A stretch of DNA of 64,000 nt from Enhydrobacter sp. GTDB lineage: Bacteria > Pseudomonadota > Alphaproteobacteria > Reyranellales > Reyranellaceae. Where the stretch lies: assembly GCF_030246845.1 (NCBI RefSeq), contig NZ_CP126889.1:3529001-3593000 (forward strand). Direction: 5' to 3'. Of the stretch, positions 45,646-54,603 are shown one piece after another (positions within the stretch are counted from its first letter, which is position 1; the number at the start of each line of letters is the position of its first letter). The translations under genes were made by a program, and so were the position numbers. A model generated the notes under the pieces. It had not been told where the DNA came from and did not search any database. It saw only the letters and a program-made list of their open reading frames with translations.

Positions 45646-46575
45646 CTACCGCTCGCGCTCGGCCTCCCATGCCGCCAGGATCCCGGGCTGCCGCAGCGGC
45701 TCGAAGAGGCGAAGGAGGCTGGTGTAGTTGAACTCCAGCAGAGCCATGATCTCGGGGCGCTGGACATAGGCGGCCGCCACGATCACGCCGCCCTTGCGCC
45801 TCAGGCATCGGCCTTCGCGGACCAGCCGCGTCAGTCGCCGTCCGACGGTCGCCTCGCTGAGCTCCAGCATGGCGGCGATCGTGGCGGTGCTGGCGGGAAC
45901 CTTGAGGGCATCCGGCATCAGCCCGGGGCTTACGACAGCGGACGGCAGGTCGGCCGTGTGCTCGGCATTCTCGCGCAGCGTCGCCAGCAGGATCAGCGCG
46001 GTCGTGAGATCGCCGATCGCGCGCACCAGCCCCGCCATCATGCGCAGAAAATGGCTGAAGGCGAGCCGGACGACGGTGCGGACCGGCGGCGTGCCCGCGA
46101 ACGGCGGGATGCTCCTGTCCACCAGCTCCCCGAGGCAGCCATTGTTCCTGAGCTGCAGGTAGAGCGCCCGCGTCAGGCCGCAAATCTCCATCAGCGCGGC
46201 GTCGTTCTCGACACGGGCGACGACCCGCGTGGGAACGCGCACGCCGGACGCGTCGACCTCGCAAAGCCCTTTCTCGGCGAGCTGCCGGATGCGGCGCCGG
46301 ATCGTCTCGAAGGCCATGCCGGTCTTCGCCGCCACCGCGCTGACGCTCACGGGCTGCCGCATCTCGTCGGGCGGCGGGGCGCCGAGCGTGCTGTAGCGGC
46401 AGGACAGATCCGGGTCGCTCGCCACGGCGGCGACATTGGCCTCGGCGATGGCGATCAGGATGATGCGATCGAGCGGATCGTCGCCAAAAGCCATCTCGGT
46501 CAGTATGTCGAGCAGCAGCGCATTGGACGCCCGCATTGCAGCCGCGATCCTCGACAAGGGAACAGCAGTCGTCAT
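45646..46575 (-). CDS. Regulator-like protein with two helix-turn-helix segments
   Basis: A 309-residue protein of no named family. Two winged-helix-like stretches are visible: SVSAVAAKTGMAFETIRRRI near residue 80, and TATIAAMLELSEATVGRRLT near 240 followed by REGRCLRRKGGVIVAAAYV. A helical middle (LAFSHFLRMMAGLVRAIGD) may dimerise or bind a ligand. The ATG at MTTAVPLSRIAAAM is used; longer reading upstream lacks coding character. DNA binding is an inference from the HTH pattern. It lies 176 bp upstream of kinase C on the same strand and could regulate the kinase/polymerase series. Confidence 0.7.
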   Translation of the reverse strand: MTTAVPLSRIAAAMRASNALLLDILTEMAFGDDPLDRIILIAIAEANVAAVASDPDLSCRYSTLGAPPPDEMRQPVSVSAVAAKTGMAFETIRRRIRQLAEKGLCEVDASGVRVPTRVVARVENDAALMEICGLTRALYLQLRNNGCLGELVDRSIPPFAGTPPVRTVVRLAFSHFLRMMAGLVRAIGDLTTALILLATLRENAEHTADLPSAVVSPGLMPDALKVPASTATIAAMLELSEATVGRRLTRLVREGRCLRRKGGVIVAAAYVQRPEIMALLEFNYTSLLRLFEPLRQPGILAAWEAERER

Positions 46576-46736
46576 CGGCCGTTCGAAGACTCTCCAGCAC
46601 CCAAATCGACAGAATATCACGAATTGTTGCCGGCGGCCCAAAGCAGGGCGAGGGAGGCCCCCTGACCGAGGATCAGCCCGCATCTCTGCGGCATGAAGCG
46701 TTCGTCAGTCGGTCGGCCGCCTGCATGTCGTGACTC

Positions 46737-46961
46737 TCACTGGTCGTTCTCGTCGCGGGCCTCGAGGAAGGCGTGACCGCGCGGAGTGAGCTCGACCATC
46801 CGGCCCTTGCGCGCGACATAGCCGAGGTCTGTCGCCTCCTCCCAGACCGGCAGGCGCGGGCAGGAGGTGCGCCAGCTCTCGAGGACGTCGGCCTGCGTGC
46901 GCGGCGCCTTGGCGATCCACTGGAGCAGGTCGCGGATCAGCGGCGTGAGGGTGTCGGTCAT
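46737..46961 (-). CDS. Small winged-helix-like protein
   Basis: A 74-residue protein reading LTPLIRDLLQWIAKAPRTQ, then WRTSCPRLPVWEEATDLGYV and ARKGRMVELTPRGHAFLEAR. The order helix, helix, recognition-like helix, then a two-stranded wing ending LTPRGHAFL is that of a minimal winged-helix domain. The family is conserved in size in alphaproteobacteria but not characterised. It resembles the 74-residue protein near 20.3 kb in layout. Confidence 0.65.
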   Translation of the reverse strand: MTDTLTPLIRDLLQWIAKAPRTQADVLESWRTSCPRLPVWEEATDLGYVARKGRMVELTPRGHAFLEARDENDQ

Positions 46962-47398
46962 CGGCGCCTCCGGGATAATTGTCCGGCACAGTCTCTGTCC
47001 GCAGCGATCATCCTTCCAATATATGGATTGAGCGCGTCAGATATCTCTGTCGTATGGGGCGCCGCAACGCCGCCAGCAGAGACGGCTCACCGGATGGGTC
47101 CTGATGCTCCAGTCGAACGCCAGCCGGAGGCGCGATTTTGATGGTTTCTATTCACACGCAGTGCAACAGGCTCGTCAGTCCACGATCCTATTTGCACCTG
47201 CTTTGCGATATGCTACAAAGGCACACACTAATAACAAGAGTAGGCCATAGTTGCCGAAATCATTGATGGCTGGGGTGATTTTTCTGTGACCTCTGCTTTT
47301 ACTTTCGTGACCCATCGGTTTTTCTGAAGTCTCGCAATTTCTCGTCCCGGGCCAACGGTTGCCCCATTTCGAATGCTCTTTGAACCAAAGGTATAGTC
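46962..47398. other. 437-bp intergenic region without a supported gene
   Basis: The stretch lies between divergent genes. Its right half is noticeably more AT-rich than the rest of the window, with several T-runs, and it must hold the promoter of the receiver-like gene that begins at its right edge. No coding frame with a ribosome-binding site, no tRNA fold and no EcfG-type motif was seen. Confidence 0.6.
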
Positions 47399-48043
47399 AT
47401 GAAGCGCGATATTTTGTTGATTGAAGGCGACGACCAGCAGCGTGTCGCCATGGTGCGGGCGCTGTTGAAGGCCGGCTTCCGTGTCACTGTCTGCAGTTCG
47501 CTCGAAGAGGCGGACGAAGTCTTGCGCTACGTCGATTGTGCCGAAGCGGCGCCGGATACGGTTTTGTTCGGCAGCCGGCTGCCGCATCGCGCGACGGCGC
47601 GGTTCGAAAGGGCCTTGTTCGACCGGTTCGGCGCGGTCCGGGCCGTCCGGATGCCACGGCGCTATGAGCCGCAGGCGTTCGTCACCATGCTGTCCGGGGC
47701 TGCCGTCACGGCTCCACCGGTCGGTCTCAAGGAAAGCCAGGCCGCGGCGCGCGCACTGAGCGTGCTGCTGATCGAAGGCAACCGCAGTCATCGCGTCGCC
47801 ATCGAGGACGGCCTGCGCCTGAACGGCGACGATGTCGTGGGCTGCGAGTCGGTCGGCGAAGCGGCGGTCGTGTTCGACCATTTCGTGGCGCGGGGATTGC
47901 CGGTCGATGCCGTGGTCTCGGCGACCGAAGCGCTGGATGCCGATGGTCTGCGCTTCTGCGCTTCCGCCACCAGCCGCATGCCCGATCTGCGCTGGATCTT
48001 CCTGAAGCAGCCGGCCCTCGTCGGCCAGCCCGCGATGCCGTAG
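47399..48043 (+). CDS. Tandem degenerate receiver-domain protein
   Basis: A 214-residue protein made of two similar halves. Each begins with a receiver-like strand and helix: ILLIEGDDQQRVAMVRALLK (about 5-24) and VLLIEGNRSHRVAIEDGLRL (about 122-141). The phospho-acceptor Asp expected after the third strand is missing in both (DTVLFGSRLPH and DAVVSATEALD), as is the canonical Lys. It therefore probably does not take phosphate and may act as a scaffold or partner of true receivers. No output domain follows. It converges on a DUF1330 gene. Confidence 0.72.
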   Translation: MKRDILLIEGDDQQRVAMVRALLKAGFRVTVCSSLEEADEVLRYVDCAEAAPDTVLFGSRLPHRATARFERALFDRFGAVRAVRMPRRYEPQAFVTMLSGAAVTAPPVGLKESQAAARALSVLLIEGNRSHRVAIEDGLRLNGDDVVGCESVGEAAVVFDHFVARGLPVDAVVSATEALDADGLRFCASATSRMPDLRWIFLKQPALVGQPAMP

Positions 48044-48062
48044 GGCCCGACGGAAGGATAGC

Positions 48063-48091
48063 GGCCGGGAAGACCCGGTTCATTTCCGGCC
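48063..48091. terminator. Possible bidirectional terminator hairpin
   Basis: GGCCGGGAA pairs with TTTCCGGCC with one mismatch around an 11-base loop, between two convergent stop codons and overlapping the end of the DUF1330 gene. There is no T-run. Confidence 0.3.
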
Positions 48092-48481
48092 AATCTCCTC
48101 GGGAGGCAAGCCTTCGACGGCGTAGATGCGGAAGTCGGCGGCATGATCGCCGCTATCCTTCACCTGCTTGTAGGCGGGCGAATTGAGCGCAGCTTCCGCC
48201 TTCGCGAGGCTGTCGAACCTGATGATCGAGATGTGCCTGGGGGGAACGCCGTAAAGCGACTCGGCCTTGCCGTCGCGGGCGATGAAGGTCCCGCCGGCGG
48301 CAACGAGGGCTTTGGCGGCGAACGGCAGGTAGCCCTTGTTGAACGATGCCACATCCATGACGTCGGCCTCGCTGACGACATAGGCCGGAGGCTTCGCGGC
48401 GGCGTGAAGGGCTTGCATGGCGCCGGCCCCGAGGGCCGAACCCGCAAGCAGAGACAACGCGACGCTGTGATACGTTTTCAA
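48080..48481 (-). CDS. Exported DUF1330-family protein
   Basis: A 133-residue protein with a signal peptide (SVALSLLAGSALGAGAMQAL then HAAAKPP) and a DUF1330 ferredoxin-like domain: AYVVSEADVMDVASFNKGYL, GGTFIARDGKAESLYG, ISIIRFDSLAKAEAALNSPA, FRIYAVEGLP. DUF1330 proteins resemble dimeric alpha-beta barrel monooxygenase-like proteins, but no activity is established. The export signal is unusual, since most family members are cytosolic. Confidence 0.85.
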   Translation of the reverse strand: MKTYHSVALSLLAGSALGAGAMQALHAAAKPPAYVVSEADVMDVASFNKGYLPFAAKALVAAGGTFIARDGKAESLYGVPPRHISIIRFDSLAKAEAALNSPAYKQVKDSGDHAADFRIYAVEGLPPEEIGRK

Positions 48482-48729
48482 AGACCTCTCCGCTGCTCGA
48501 TCTCGTCGCAGCGTCCCACTTTCCGACGCCTCTTGCCATATGGTCGAGGCGGCGGCACGAACGCGCGGTCACAGGTGGGACCCCAACAAGGTCACTGGCT
48601 CGTGGCGGAAGACAGCGGAAGGCTTTGTCCGCCGCGAGCCTTCCTTGACCGTTGCAAGCGCGGTGCGGCGCCGGCGAGGGTCGGGTGTGGGTCCTCCAGG
48701 CGCCGCCAACGGCGATCGCGCCGAGCCCT

Positions 48730-49503
48730 TCAGACTGCCGAGAATCGCTTCATGTCGTCGTGCTCGACGCGCAGCGCCTTGCCGTAGGCGCGGGCGACGT
48801 CCTGCGTATCGCCTTGCGCCCGCACGCGCCCGTCGTCGATCCACAAGGCATGATCGCACAGCCGTACGACCTCGGCCGTGGAGTGGCTGACGAAGAGAAG
48901 CGTGCCGCGTTTGCGGAAGCTGTCGATCCAGTCCGTGCACTTGCGCTGGAAGGCGGCGTCGCCCACCGCGAGCGCCTCGTCGACCACCAGGATCTCCGGA
49001 TCGATGTGGGCGCAAATCGCGAAGGCAAGCCGCACGCGCATGCCGGCCGAATAGAGCTTGACCGGCTGGTTGATGAAGTCGCCGATGCTGGCGAACTCGG
49101 CGATCGAGTCCATCCGTGCCAGGATCTCGTGTCGTTTCAGCCCCAGCACTGCGCCGCCGATCAGCACGTTCTGCCGGCCCGTCGATTCCGAATCGAACGT
49201 GCCGCCGAGCGCCAGCACCGGCGCGATGCGGCCGTTGACCCAGATCTCGCCGCCCGTCGGTCGCAGCATGCCGCAGACGATCTGGAGCAGGGTGGACTTG
49301 CCGCAGCCGTTGCGCCCGAGGATGCCCACGGATTCGCCGCGGCGCACCTCGAAGCTGATGTCCTTCAGCGCCCAGAAGGAGCGGTAGTAGGTGCGCCAGG
49401 ATCCGAACAGGACCTGCTTCATCCACTGCTGCTCGTTGGCGTAGAGACGATAGGCCTTGCTGAGATGGCGGGCGCGAATGACCACTTCGGGTTCAGATGA
49501 CAT
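48730..49503 (-). CDS. Polysaccharide ABC exporter ATPase (Wzt/KpsT-like)
   Basis: A 257-residue ABC ATPase with Walker A GRNGCGKST, signature YSAGMRVRLAF in the place of LSGGQ, Walker B ILVVDEALAVGD and switch His in FVSHSTAEV. The YSAGM signature and VWVNGR/APVLALGGTF region (IWVNGRIAPVLALG) are those of O-antigen and capsule exporters. It lacks the C-terminal carbohydrate-binding domain of long Wzt proteins, so it is closer to KpsT or RfbE. Its start overlaps the end of the permease gene by 11 bp. Together they would move a lipid-linked glycan across the inner membrane. Confidence 0.92.
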   Translation of the reverse strand: MSSEPEVVIRARHLSKAYRLYANEQQWMKQVLFGSWRTYYRSFWALKDISFEVRRGESVGILGRNGCGKSTLLQIVCGMLRPTGGEIWVNGRIAPVLALGGTFDSESTGRQNVLIGGAVLGLKRHEILARMDSIAEFASIGDFINQPVKLYSAGMRVRLAFAICAHIDPEILVVDEALAVGDAAFQRKCTDWIDSFRKRGTLLFVSHSTAEVVRLCDHALWIDDGRVRAQGDTQDVARAYGKALRVEHDDMKRFSAV

Positions 49504-50371
49504 CGGCGATGCTGTCCCGCTGCTTGCCGAAGAACCAGAAGCCGAAATAGAAGGTCACCACCGAGCAGAACAGGACCCACAGGCAGACCCACGGGTTGGG
49601 AAGCTGACCGAACACCACGAGATAGCGCAGGACCTCGATGAAGCCGGTCAGGACATTGACGTAGAAGACGAGCTTCAGGGTCGGCGAGAAGGTGTCGGTC
49701 GAGAAGAACACGGGTGTGGCGAACATCAGGAGCGGCGCCACGGTCATCATCAGATAGGCGGTGTCCCGGGTGAAGGCGCCCGCGGCCGAGAGCGTCCAGG
49801 TGAGGCCGATCAGGAAGGCGACGAACGGCACCAGCCAGAGCGGCAGCAGCAGTACGGTGAGATGCAGCGTGCCGCTCAGGGCGAACTGGGCGATCAGCAT
49901 CAGCACGAGGCCGATCGTGGCATAGAACGTCGCGCGCAGCGTCGAGATGATCGGCAGCATCTCCGCCGGAAAGATGGTCTGCTTGATGAAATGCGCATAT
50001 TCGTGCAGCAGCGATGGCGCGCGGTAAGCCATCTCGGTGAAAAGATTGAACGCGATCAGACCGCCGAAGATGAAGAGCGCATAGTCGAACTTGGAGGGCG
50101 ACTGGCCGCCGCCGGGCAACGTCACCGGGCCGCCGGCAAAGGCGATGGTGTAGACGATGAGCGACAGCAGCGGGGCGGTGATCGCCCAGACCCAGCCCGC
50201 GGCCGATCCTTTGAACCGCTCCGCAAGCTCACGCCGCAGGACGGCGTCGATCAGATCACGGTGTCGCCAAGCCGAGGTGAAAGGGCTGGAAAGAAAATCG
50301 GCAAAGCGCGCAAGAATCGTTCGTTTCCCGGGCGCGACAGTCTTGCCATCAACTATGTGCAACAACGGCAA
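49493..50371 (-). CDS. Polysaccharide ABC exporter permease (Wzm/KpsM-like, ABC-2)
   Basis: A 292-residue ABC-2-type permease with six predicted helices. The N-terminal cytosolic segment HRDLIDAVLRRELAERFKGS and AGWVWAITAPLLSLIVYTI are typical of Wzm/KpsM. The start is TTG, supported by GAGGTG seven bases upstream; no nearby in-frame ATG is available. It overlaps the ATPase gene by 11 bp. It defines an ABC-dependent glycan export route that coexists with a Wzx-type flippase 6 kb away. Confidence 0.88.
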   Translation of the reverse strand: MPLLHIVDGKTVAPGKRTILARFADFLSSPFTSAWRHRDLIDAVLRRELAERFKGSAAGWVWAITAPLLSLIVYTIAFAGGPVTLPGGGQSPSKFDYALFIFGGLIAFNLFTEMAYRAPSLLHEYAHFIKQTIFPAEMLPIISTLRATFYATIGLVLMLIAQFALSGTLHLTVLLLPLWLVPFVAFLIGLTWTLSAAGAFTRDTAYLMMTVAPLLMFATPVFFSTDTFSPTLKLVFYVNVLTGFIEVLRYLVVFGQLPNPWVCLWVLFCSVVTFYFGFWFFGKQRDSIADVI

Positions 50372-50579
50372 TGCTACTCACCTCGCCGGAAGGGCCTCCG
50401 AAAGGCCGACCTATCTATAGTACCACGCCGGCGACGCAACTGTTTCGCTGTCCCTCTGCCAGACCGGCATAGGGTAGCGTTAAACGACCGACTATACGAA
50501 AGTGACGGTTTTCCGAGCATCGATGTTACAGTGGCACTGTGGCCGTCAGGTTACGGTTTCGTGACGGCCGGGGAGAGCA

Positions 50580-51287
50580 ATGACGCACTGGCTGGACTGG
50601 GACCGCTATCTCCTGCTCTGGATCAACCATCCGGCCGGGCAGAACGCGGTCATCGACAAGTTCGTATACGACCTCAGCGATTCCAATTTGGTGAAGGGCG
50701 GAGTTTTCCTTGCGCTGTACTGGTGGCTCTGGTTCGACCGCAACGCCGTGCAGCGGCGCGACGTGGTGGTGGCACTGTTCGCCGCCATCACCACGGCCAT
50801 CCTCTCGCGCGGCCTGCAGGTTGCGCTGCCGTTCCATCTGCGGCCACTGCATACGCCCGGGCTCGGCGTGCACGTGCCCCAGGGCGTCGATCCGTCGATC
50901 CTGAACACTTTCAGCTCCTTCCCCAGCGACCATTCGATGCTGTTCTTCGCACTGAGCGTGCCGCTCTGGCGGCGTTCACGCTGGCTCGGCGTGGCGGCGA
51001 TGCTGTGGACGGTGCTCGTGATCGACCTGCCGCGAGTCTATCTCGGCTATCACTTTCCGAGCGATGTCATCGCCGGTGCCGTGCTGGGCGTCGTCGTGAT
51101 GGTCGTTCTTTGCCGCCTGATCGGCCGCATGCGCCTTCCCGATCGGGTGGTCGGCTTCTCCAAGACGCATCCGGCCGCTTTCTATGGCGTCGCCTTCCTG
51201 GTCACCTTCGACCTTGGCATGCTTTTCGCCGATCTCCGGCATTTCATCCTCGATGTCGTGCACATCGCCAAGATGCTCGTGGCGTGA
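50580..51287 (+). CDS. PAP2-family membrane phosphatase
   Basis: A 235-residue membrane protein with five or six helices. PAP2 motifs two and three are plain: FPSDHSMLFF and RVYLGYHFPSDVIAG. Motif one is degenerate (RGLQVALPFHLRP). Such enzymes remove phosphate from undecaprenyl pyrophosphate or lipid A in the periplasm. In this polysaccharide locus recycling of undecaprenyl pyrophosphate is a reasonable guess. It is divergent from the ABC exporter pair and has GGGGAGAG before the ATG. Confidence 0.88.
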   Translation: MTHWLDWDRYLLLWINHPAGQNAVIDKFVYDLSDSNLVKGGVFLALYWWLWFDRNAVQRRDVVVALFAAITTAILSRGLQVALPFHLRPLHTPGLGVHVPQGVDPSILNTFSSFPSDHSMLFFALSVPLWRRSRWLGVAAMLWTVLVIDLPRVYLGYHFPSDVIAGAVLGVVVMVVLCRLIGRMRLPDRVVGFSKTHPAAFYGVAFLVTFDLGMLFADLRHFILDVVHIAKMLVA

Positions 51288-51345
51288 CCGGAGAGCCGAG
51301 GAAAAACGCGCGCAAGAACACCGTGCTCTGGCAAATGCTCATGCG

Positions 51346-52110
51346 ATGCTGAAGATCGTCAAGGATTCCGTGCTGAAGGTCAGTCGTGCATTGGGCTACG
51401 AGATCGTCCCCTTGCGCGAGGTGAAGGAGCGCGACTTTGCCCTTCATCTCCGGGCCCTGCTCGATTTCCTGAAGGTCGACTGCGTGCTCGACGTCGGCGC
51501 CAATGTCGGCCAGTACCACGACTTCCTGCGCGACAAGGTGCTGTACGGCGGTCCCATCGTCTCGTTCGAGCCGGTGAACCAGAACGTCGAGCTACTGCGC
51601 GAGCGCGCCCGGGCCGACGATACCTGGTACATCGAGGGCTATGCGCTGGGCGCCCGGGATGGCAGCCTTCCGATCAACGTCATGGTGTCGGGCCAGTTCA
51701 GCTCCTTCCTGCAGCCCGACAACAGCCGCCTGCACGACTATGATGGGCTGAACGTGCCGTGCCGTGTCGAGCATGTCCCGGTCCGGACGCTTGATCTTGT
51801 CGTGCCGGCGCTGCGGCGGAGGCTGGGCTTCGAGCGTCCCTATCTCAAGCTCGATACCCAGGGGTTCGACATGGAGGTTCTGCAGGGCGCGCGTAACACC
51901 CTGGGCGAGATGCGTGCGCTGCAGACCGAGGCCTCGGTCATCGGCATCTACAAAGGCATGCCGGGCTACATGGACACGATCCGCCATCTCAACGAGCGTG
52001 GCTTCGACATCACCGGTCTTTACCCGGTGAGCCGCGACCGCTCCCTGCGGCTCGTCGAATTCGACTGCGTGATGGTCAATCGCGCGGCGACCGCGGCAGC
52101 CCTTCCATGA
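51346..52110 (+). CDS. FkbM-family methyltransferase (1)
   Basis: A 254-residue S-adenosylmethionine methyltransferase of the FkbM family. The SAM motif is CVLDVGANVGQYHDFLR, the second acidic motif is VSFEPVNQNVELLRERA, and the catalytic-region motif is YLKLDTQGFDMEVLQGAR. Members O-methylate sugars or polyketides; the polysaccharide setting points to sugar methylation. The ATG at MLKIVKDSVLKVSRAL was chosen since upstream reading shadows the phosphatase gene. The last 35 bp overlap the convergent glycosyltransferase gene. Confidence 0.9.
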   Translation: MLKIVKDSVLKVSRALGYEIVPLREVKERDFALHLRALLDFLKVDCVLDVGANVGQYHDFLRDKVLYGGPIVSFEPVNQNVELLRERARADDTWYIEGYALGARDGSLPINVMVSGQFSSFLQPDNSRLHDYDGLNVPCRVEHVPVRTLDLVVPALRRRLGFERPYLKLDTQGFDMEVLQGARNTLGEMRALQTEASVIGIYKGMPGYMDTIRHLNERGFDITGLYPVSRDRSLRLVEFDCVMVNRAATAAALP

Positions 52111-53299
52111 GCGTGCAGAGCCGGGTCGCGTCGTCGCTGGCCACGAACATCTCCCGCGGCACGGCGCGCAGTCGGGCCCGTATGTGCTCGTAGTCGCCGA
52201 TTGTCAGGGTCTCGAAGAAATGCACGAGCTGATCCTCGAGCGGCCGCTCGAAGGTGAAGCCGATGCGATGGCGCTCCAGCACGGAGCCCACCTCGAAGCT
52301 GCGCACGGCGAGGCAAGGCACGCCGAAATAGCCCGACTCGTAGAAGCGGCACGGCATCAGCCAGCGCGAATTGTGGTCCGTATGCTCGAGGTCGAGCGCC
52401 CAGGCAAAGTCGACGTCGCGGTAGAGGGCCGCCAGATCCTGGTGCGGCAGATAGGGGCCGCCGAACTCCATGTTGGGCAAGCGCGCGATGGCGGTGTGGA
52501 ACTTCGCGGCATCGACCGTCGTGAGCGCGCCGCGGAACCTGAAGACGACGCGCCCCTTCAGCCGTTCGGCAAGCCGCGTCATGAGGTCGAACGTGCCCTG
52601 GCCGCGGATCAGGCCGAAATAGCCGACGACCCAGGGGCGGCCCCTCTCCCGCGCCGGCGCATCGGCGGCCGGCCGGTCGACCGCGGCGATGGAGGGATGA
52701 AGCTTGTTCTCGAGCAGGAACCACGGCCCGCGATATTTTTGCGTCGCCGCGTAGTACTGACGATGGAATGCGGGCGAGGAGAGCACGAGAAGCTTCACGC
52801 CGTGAAGGCACAGGCGCTCGATCCAGCGCAGCAGCATCGAGCCCGGGCTGCGTCCGGCGAGGAACGGCGGAATGTCGAGCACCTCGTAGACGATGGGCGC
52901 GCGGCTCAGTGCGACGAGCCGGGCGAACAGCGCCAGCACAAGCTGGTCGAGGTTGCGCGCATAGAAGACCGCCGCGCCCTTGACGCGGCGGCGATTGGCA
53001 AGAATGGCGGGCAAGGCGCCGATCATCGCGCGCAGCCGGTGCCAATACCGTCCGTCGACCGTGAGCCCGAGCGGCACGTACGGCCAGGTCGGCTCGTAGC
53101 CCGTGTTGTAACGCGTGCGGCGGAAGCCGAACACGGTGATATCGAAGCCGTGATCGATGAATTGCTGGATGCGCTTCAGCGTCGTGGCATCGCTTACTTC
53201 GGAGCAGAAGTAGAACAGCTTCTTCCTGAAGCTCACCGCTGACGCGGCGGCGCGATCCGGCACATCGTCATGCAACAGTTCGTCGACTGTCCCGAACAT
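52076..53299 (-). CDS. GT-B fold glycosyltransferase
   Basis: A 407-residue glycosyltransferase of GT-B type. The N-terminal half contains YEVLDIPPFLAGRSPGSMLL and VLSSPAFHRQYYAA; the donor half contains WVVGYFGLIRGQGTFDLMTR, GPYLPHQDLAALYRDVDFAW and SRWLMPCRFYESGYFGVPCL, in the place of the usual EPFG segment. It resembles GT4 or GumK-like enzymes; donor and acceptor are unknown. Its ATG overlaps a plus-strand ATG head to head (53297-53300), but the plus-strand gene probably starts later. Confidence 0.82.
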   Translation of the reverse strand: MFGTVDELLHDDVPDRAAASAVSFRKKLFYFCSEVSDATTLKRIQQFIDHGFDITVFGFRRTRYNTGYEPTWPYVPLGLTVDGRYWHRLRAMIGALPAILANRRRVKGAAVFYARNLDQLVLALFARLVALSRAPIVYEVLDIPPFLAGRSPGSMLLRWIERLCLHGVKLLVLSSPAFHRQYYAATQKYRGPWFLLENKLHPSIAAVDRPAADAPARERGRPWVVGYFGLIRGQGTFDLMTRLAERLKGRVVFRFRGALTTVDAAKFHTAIARLPNMEFGGPYLPHQDLAALYRDVDFAWALDLEHTDHNSRWLMPCRFYESGYFGVPCLAVRSFEVGSVLERHRIGFTFERPLEDQLVHFFETLTIGDYEHIRARLRAVPREMFVASDDATRLCTLMEGLPRSPRD

Positions 53300-53423
53300 G
53301 CGTAGAGTATCGACGTTGAGCTTGCAGCGACGATGTGACCAATCTGTGGCGTTCGCACTTGCGAGAAAGGCGTCACAGGTTGATCACTTGCCCAAACAGC
53401 GGGCGCGATGTCTCTTGCCCGTC

Positions 53424-54584
53424 ATGGACACGACGGTCCCACCCGACGCCGTGACGACCTCCCGCAAGCCTCGCTTCGAGCAAGTCGCGATCACTTCAGT
53501 CTTCGGCAATCCGCTCGAGCGGCGGACGTGGTCGGGGGCGCCTGCCAACGTGGCTTCCGGCCTCGCCCGCCTCGGCGTCGAGGTGAAGGCCATTCATCCA
53601 CAGATCGGCAAGCTGACGAAACTCGGCATCGCCGCGGGCGACCTGCTGGCTGGCCGTGGCCGGCCGCGGAGCGGCGAGCAGGTGCTGCGCAGCCGGGCCA
53701 CCCGCCGGCGACTCGCCGCCCGTGTCTCGGAGGCTGCGAGGAGTCTCGGCGTACATCACGTCCTGCACACGGGCACGCTCGACCTTCTGCCCGGGCTCGA
53801 CGTCGATACCGGCATCCGGCACTACCTCTACTGCGATCACACTTGGGCGCTTGCGGTGGAACATCATGTGCATGCGCCTTACTACACGCGCCGTGCACGA
53901 GAGGCCTTCGAGCGGGCCGAGCGTGAGTCGCTTGACGGTGTCGCCCACGTATTCACCTTCGGTCGGTACGTGCGCGACAACATGATCTCCCACTACGGAC
54001 TCTCGCCTGATCGTGTGACCGCGGTCGGCTCGGGCATGGGATCGATCGAGCCCTGGCACGGCAGCAAGGACTATTCCCGGCCGAAGCTCCTGTTCGTTGC
54101 CAAGCACCTGTTCCAGGCCAAGGGGGGACTTCTCCTGGTGGAGGCCTTCCGCCAGGCCCGTCGGCGCCGGCCCGATCTTACGCTCACGATCGTGGGCGAT
54201 CAGCGTAGCCGGGCCCATGTGGAGAATTGCCCGGGCATCGAGTTGCGCGACCATCTGCCATGGGAAGAGCTGCAGCGGCTTTACCGCGACTCCACGCTGC
54301 TCGTGCAGCCGATGCTGAACGACCCGTGGGGACAGGTCTATCTCGAAGCGATGGTTTCGCGCACGCCGGTGATGGGCCTTGCCCGCAACGGCCTGCCGGA
54401 GCTGGTGGATGGCGGCCGGCACGGCTTCCTCGTCGACCGTGCCAGCCCCGACGCGCTGGCGGACGCCATCGTGGCCGCGCTCTCCGACCCCGGCCGGCTC
54501 GAGCGCATGGCCTCGGTTGCGCAGCGCCATGCGGTCCAGACATATTCCTGGGACCGTGTCGCCGAAAAAATCCTATTCTCCTGA
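53424..54584 (+). CDS. GT4-family glycosyltransferase
   Basis: A 386-residue GT4 enzyme. Recognisable parts are [20 protein letters not shown] at the acceptor side, then [20 protein letters not shown] and [10 protein letters not shown], then [20 protein letters not shown] where the donor-binding EX7E motif would be. The usual EGFGLV is WGQVYLEAM, with a Trp-Gly before the conserved Glu. The ATG at [15 protein letters not shown] is the likely start; the frame is open for 42 codons further up. It lies 19 bp before gmd, so it may add the fucose made by Gmd and Fcl; this is inference. Confidence 0.87.
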   Translation: MDTTVPPDAVTTSRKPRFEQVAITSVFGNPLERRTWSGAPANVASGLARLGVEVKAIHPQIGKLTKLGIAAGDLLAGRGRPRSGEQVLRSRATRRRLAARVSEAARSLGVHHVLHTGTLDLLPGLDVDTGIRHYLYCDHTWALAVEHHVHAPYYTRRAREAFERAERESLDGVAHVFTFGRYVRDNMISHYGLSPDRVTAVGSGMGSIEPWHGSKDYSRPKLLFVAKHLFQAKGGLLLVEAFRQARRRRPDLTLTIVGDQRSRAHVENCPGIELRDHLPWEELQRLYRDSTLLVQPMLNDPWGQVYLEAMVSRTPVMGLARNGLPELVDGGRHGFLVDRASPDALADAIVAALSDPGRLERMASVAQRHAVQTYSWDRVAEKILFS

Positions 54585-54603
54585 GACAGGAAGGCTGCAT
54601 TAC

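Noticed and set aside
53298..53423. 42-codon N-terminal extension of the GT4 gene
   Set aside because: Its first ATG overlaps head-on with the ATG of the divergent glycosyltransferase gene and the residues look non-coding; the ATG at 53424 is more natural.
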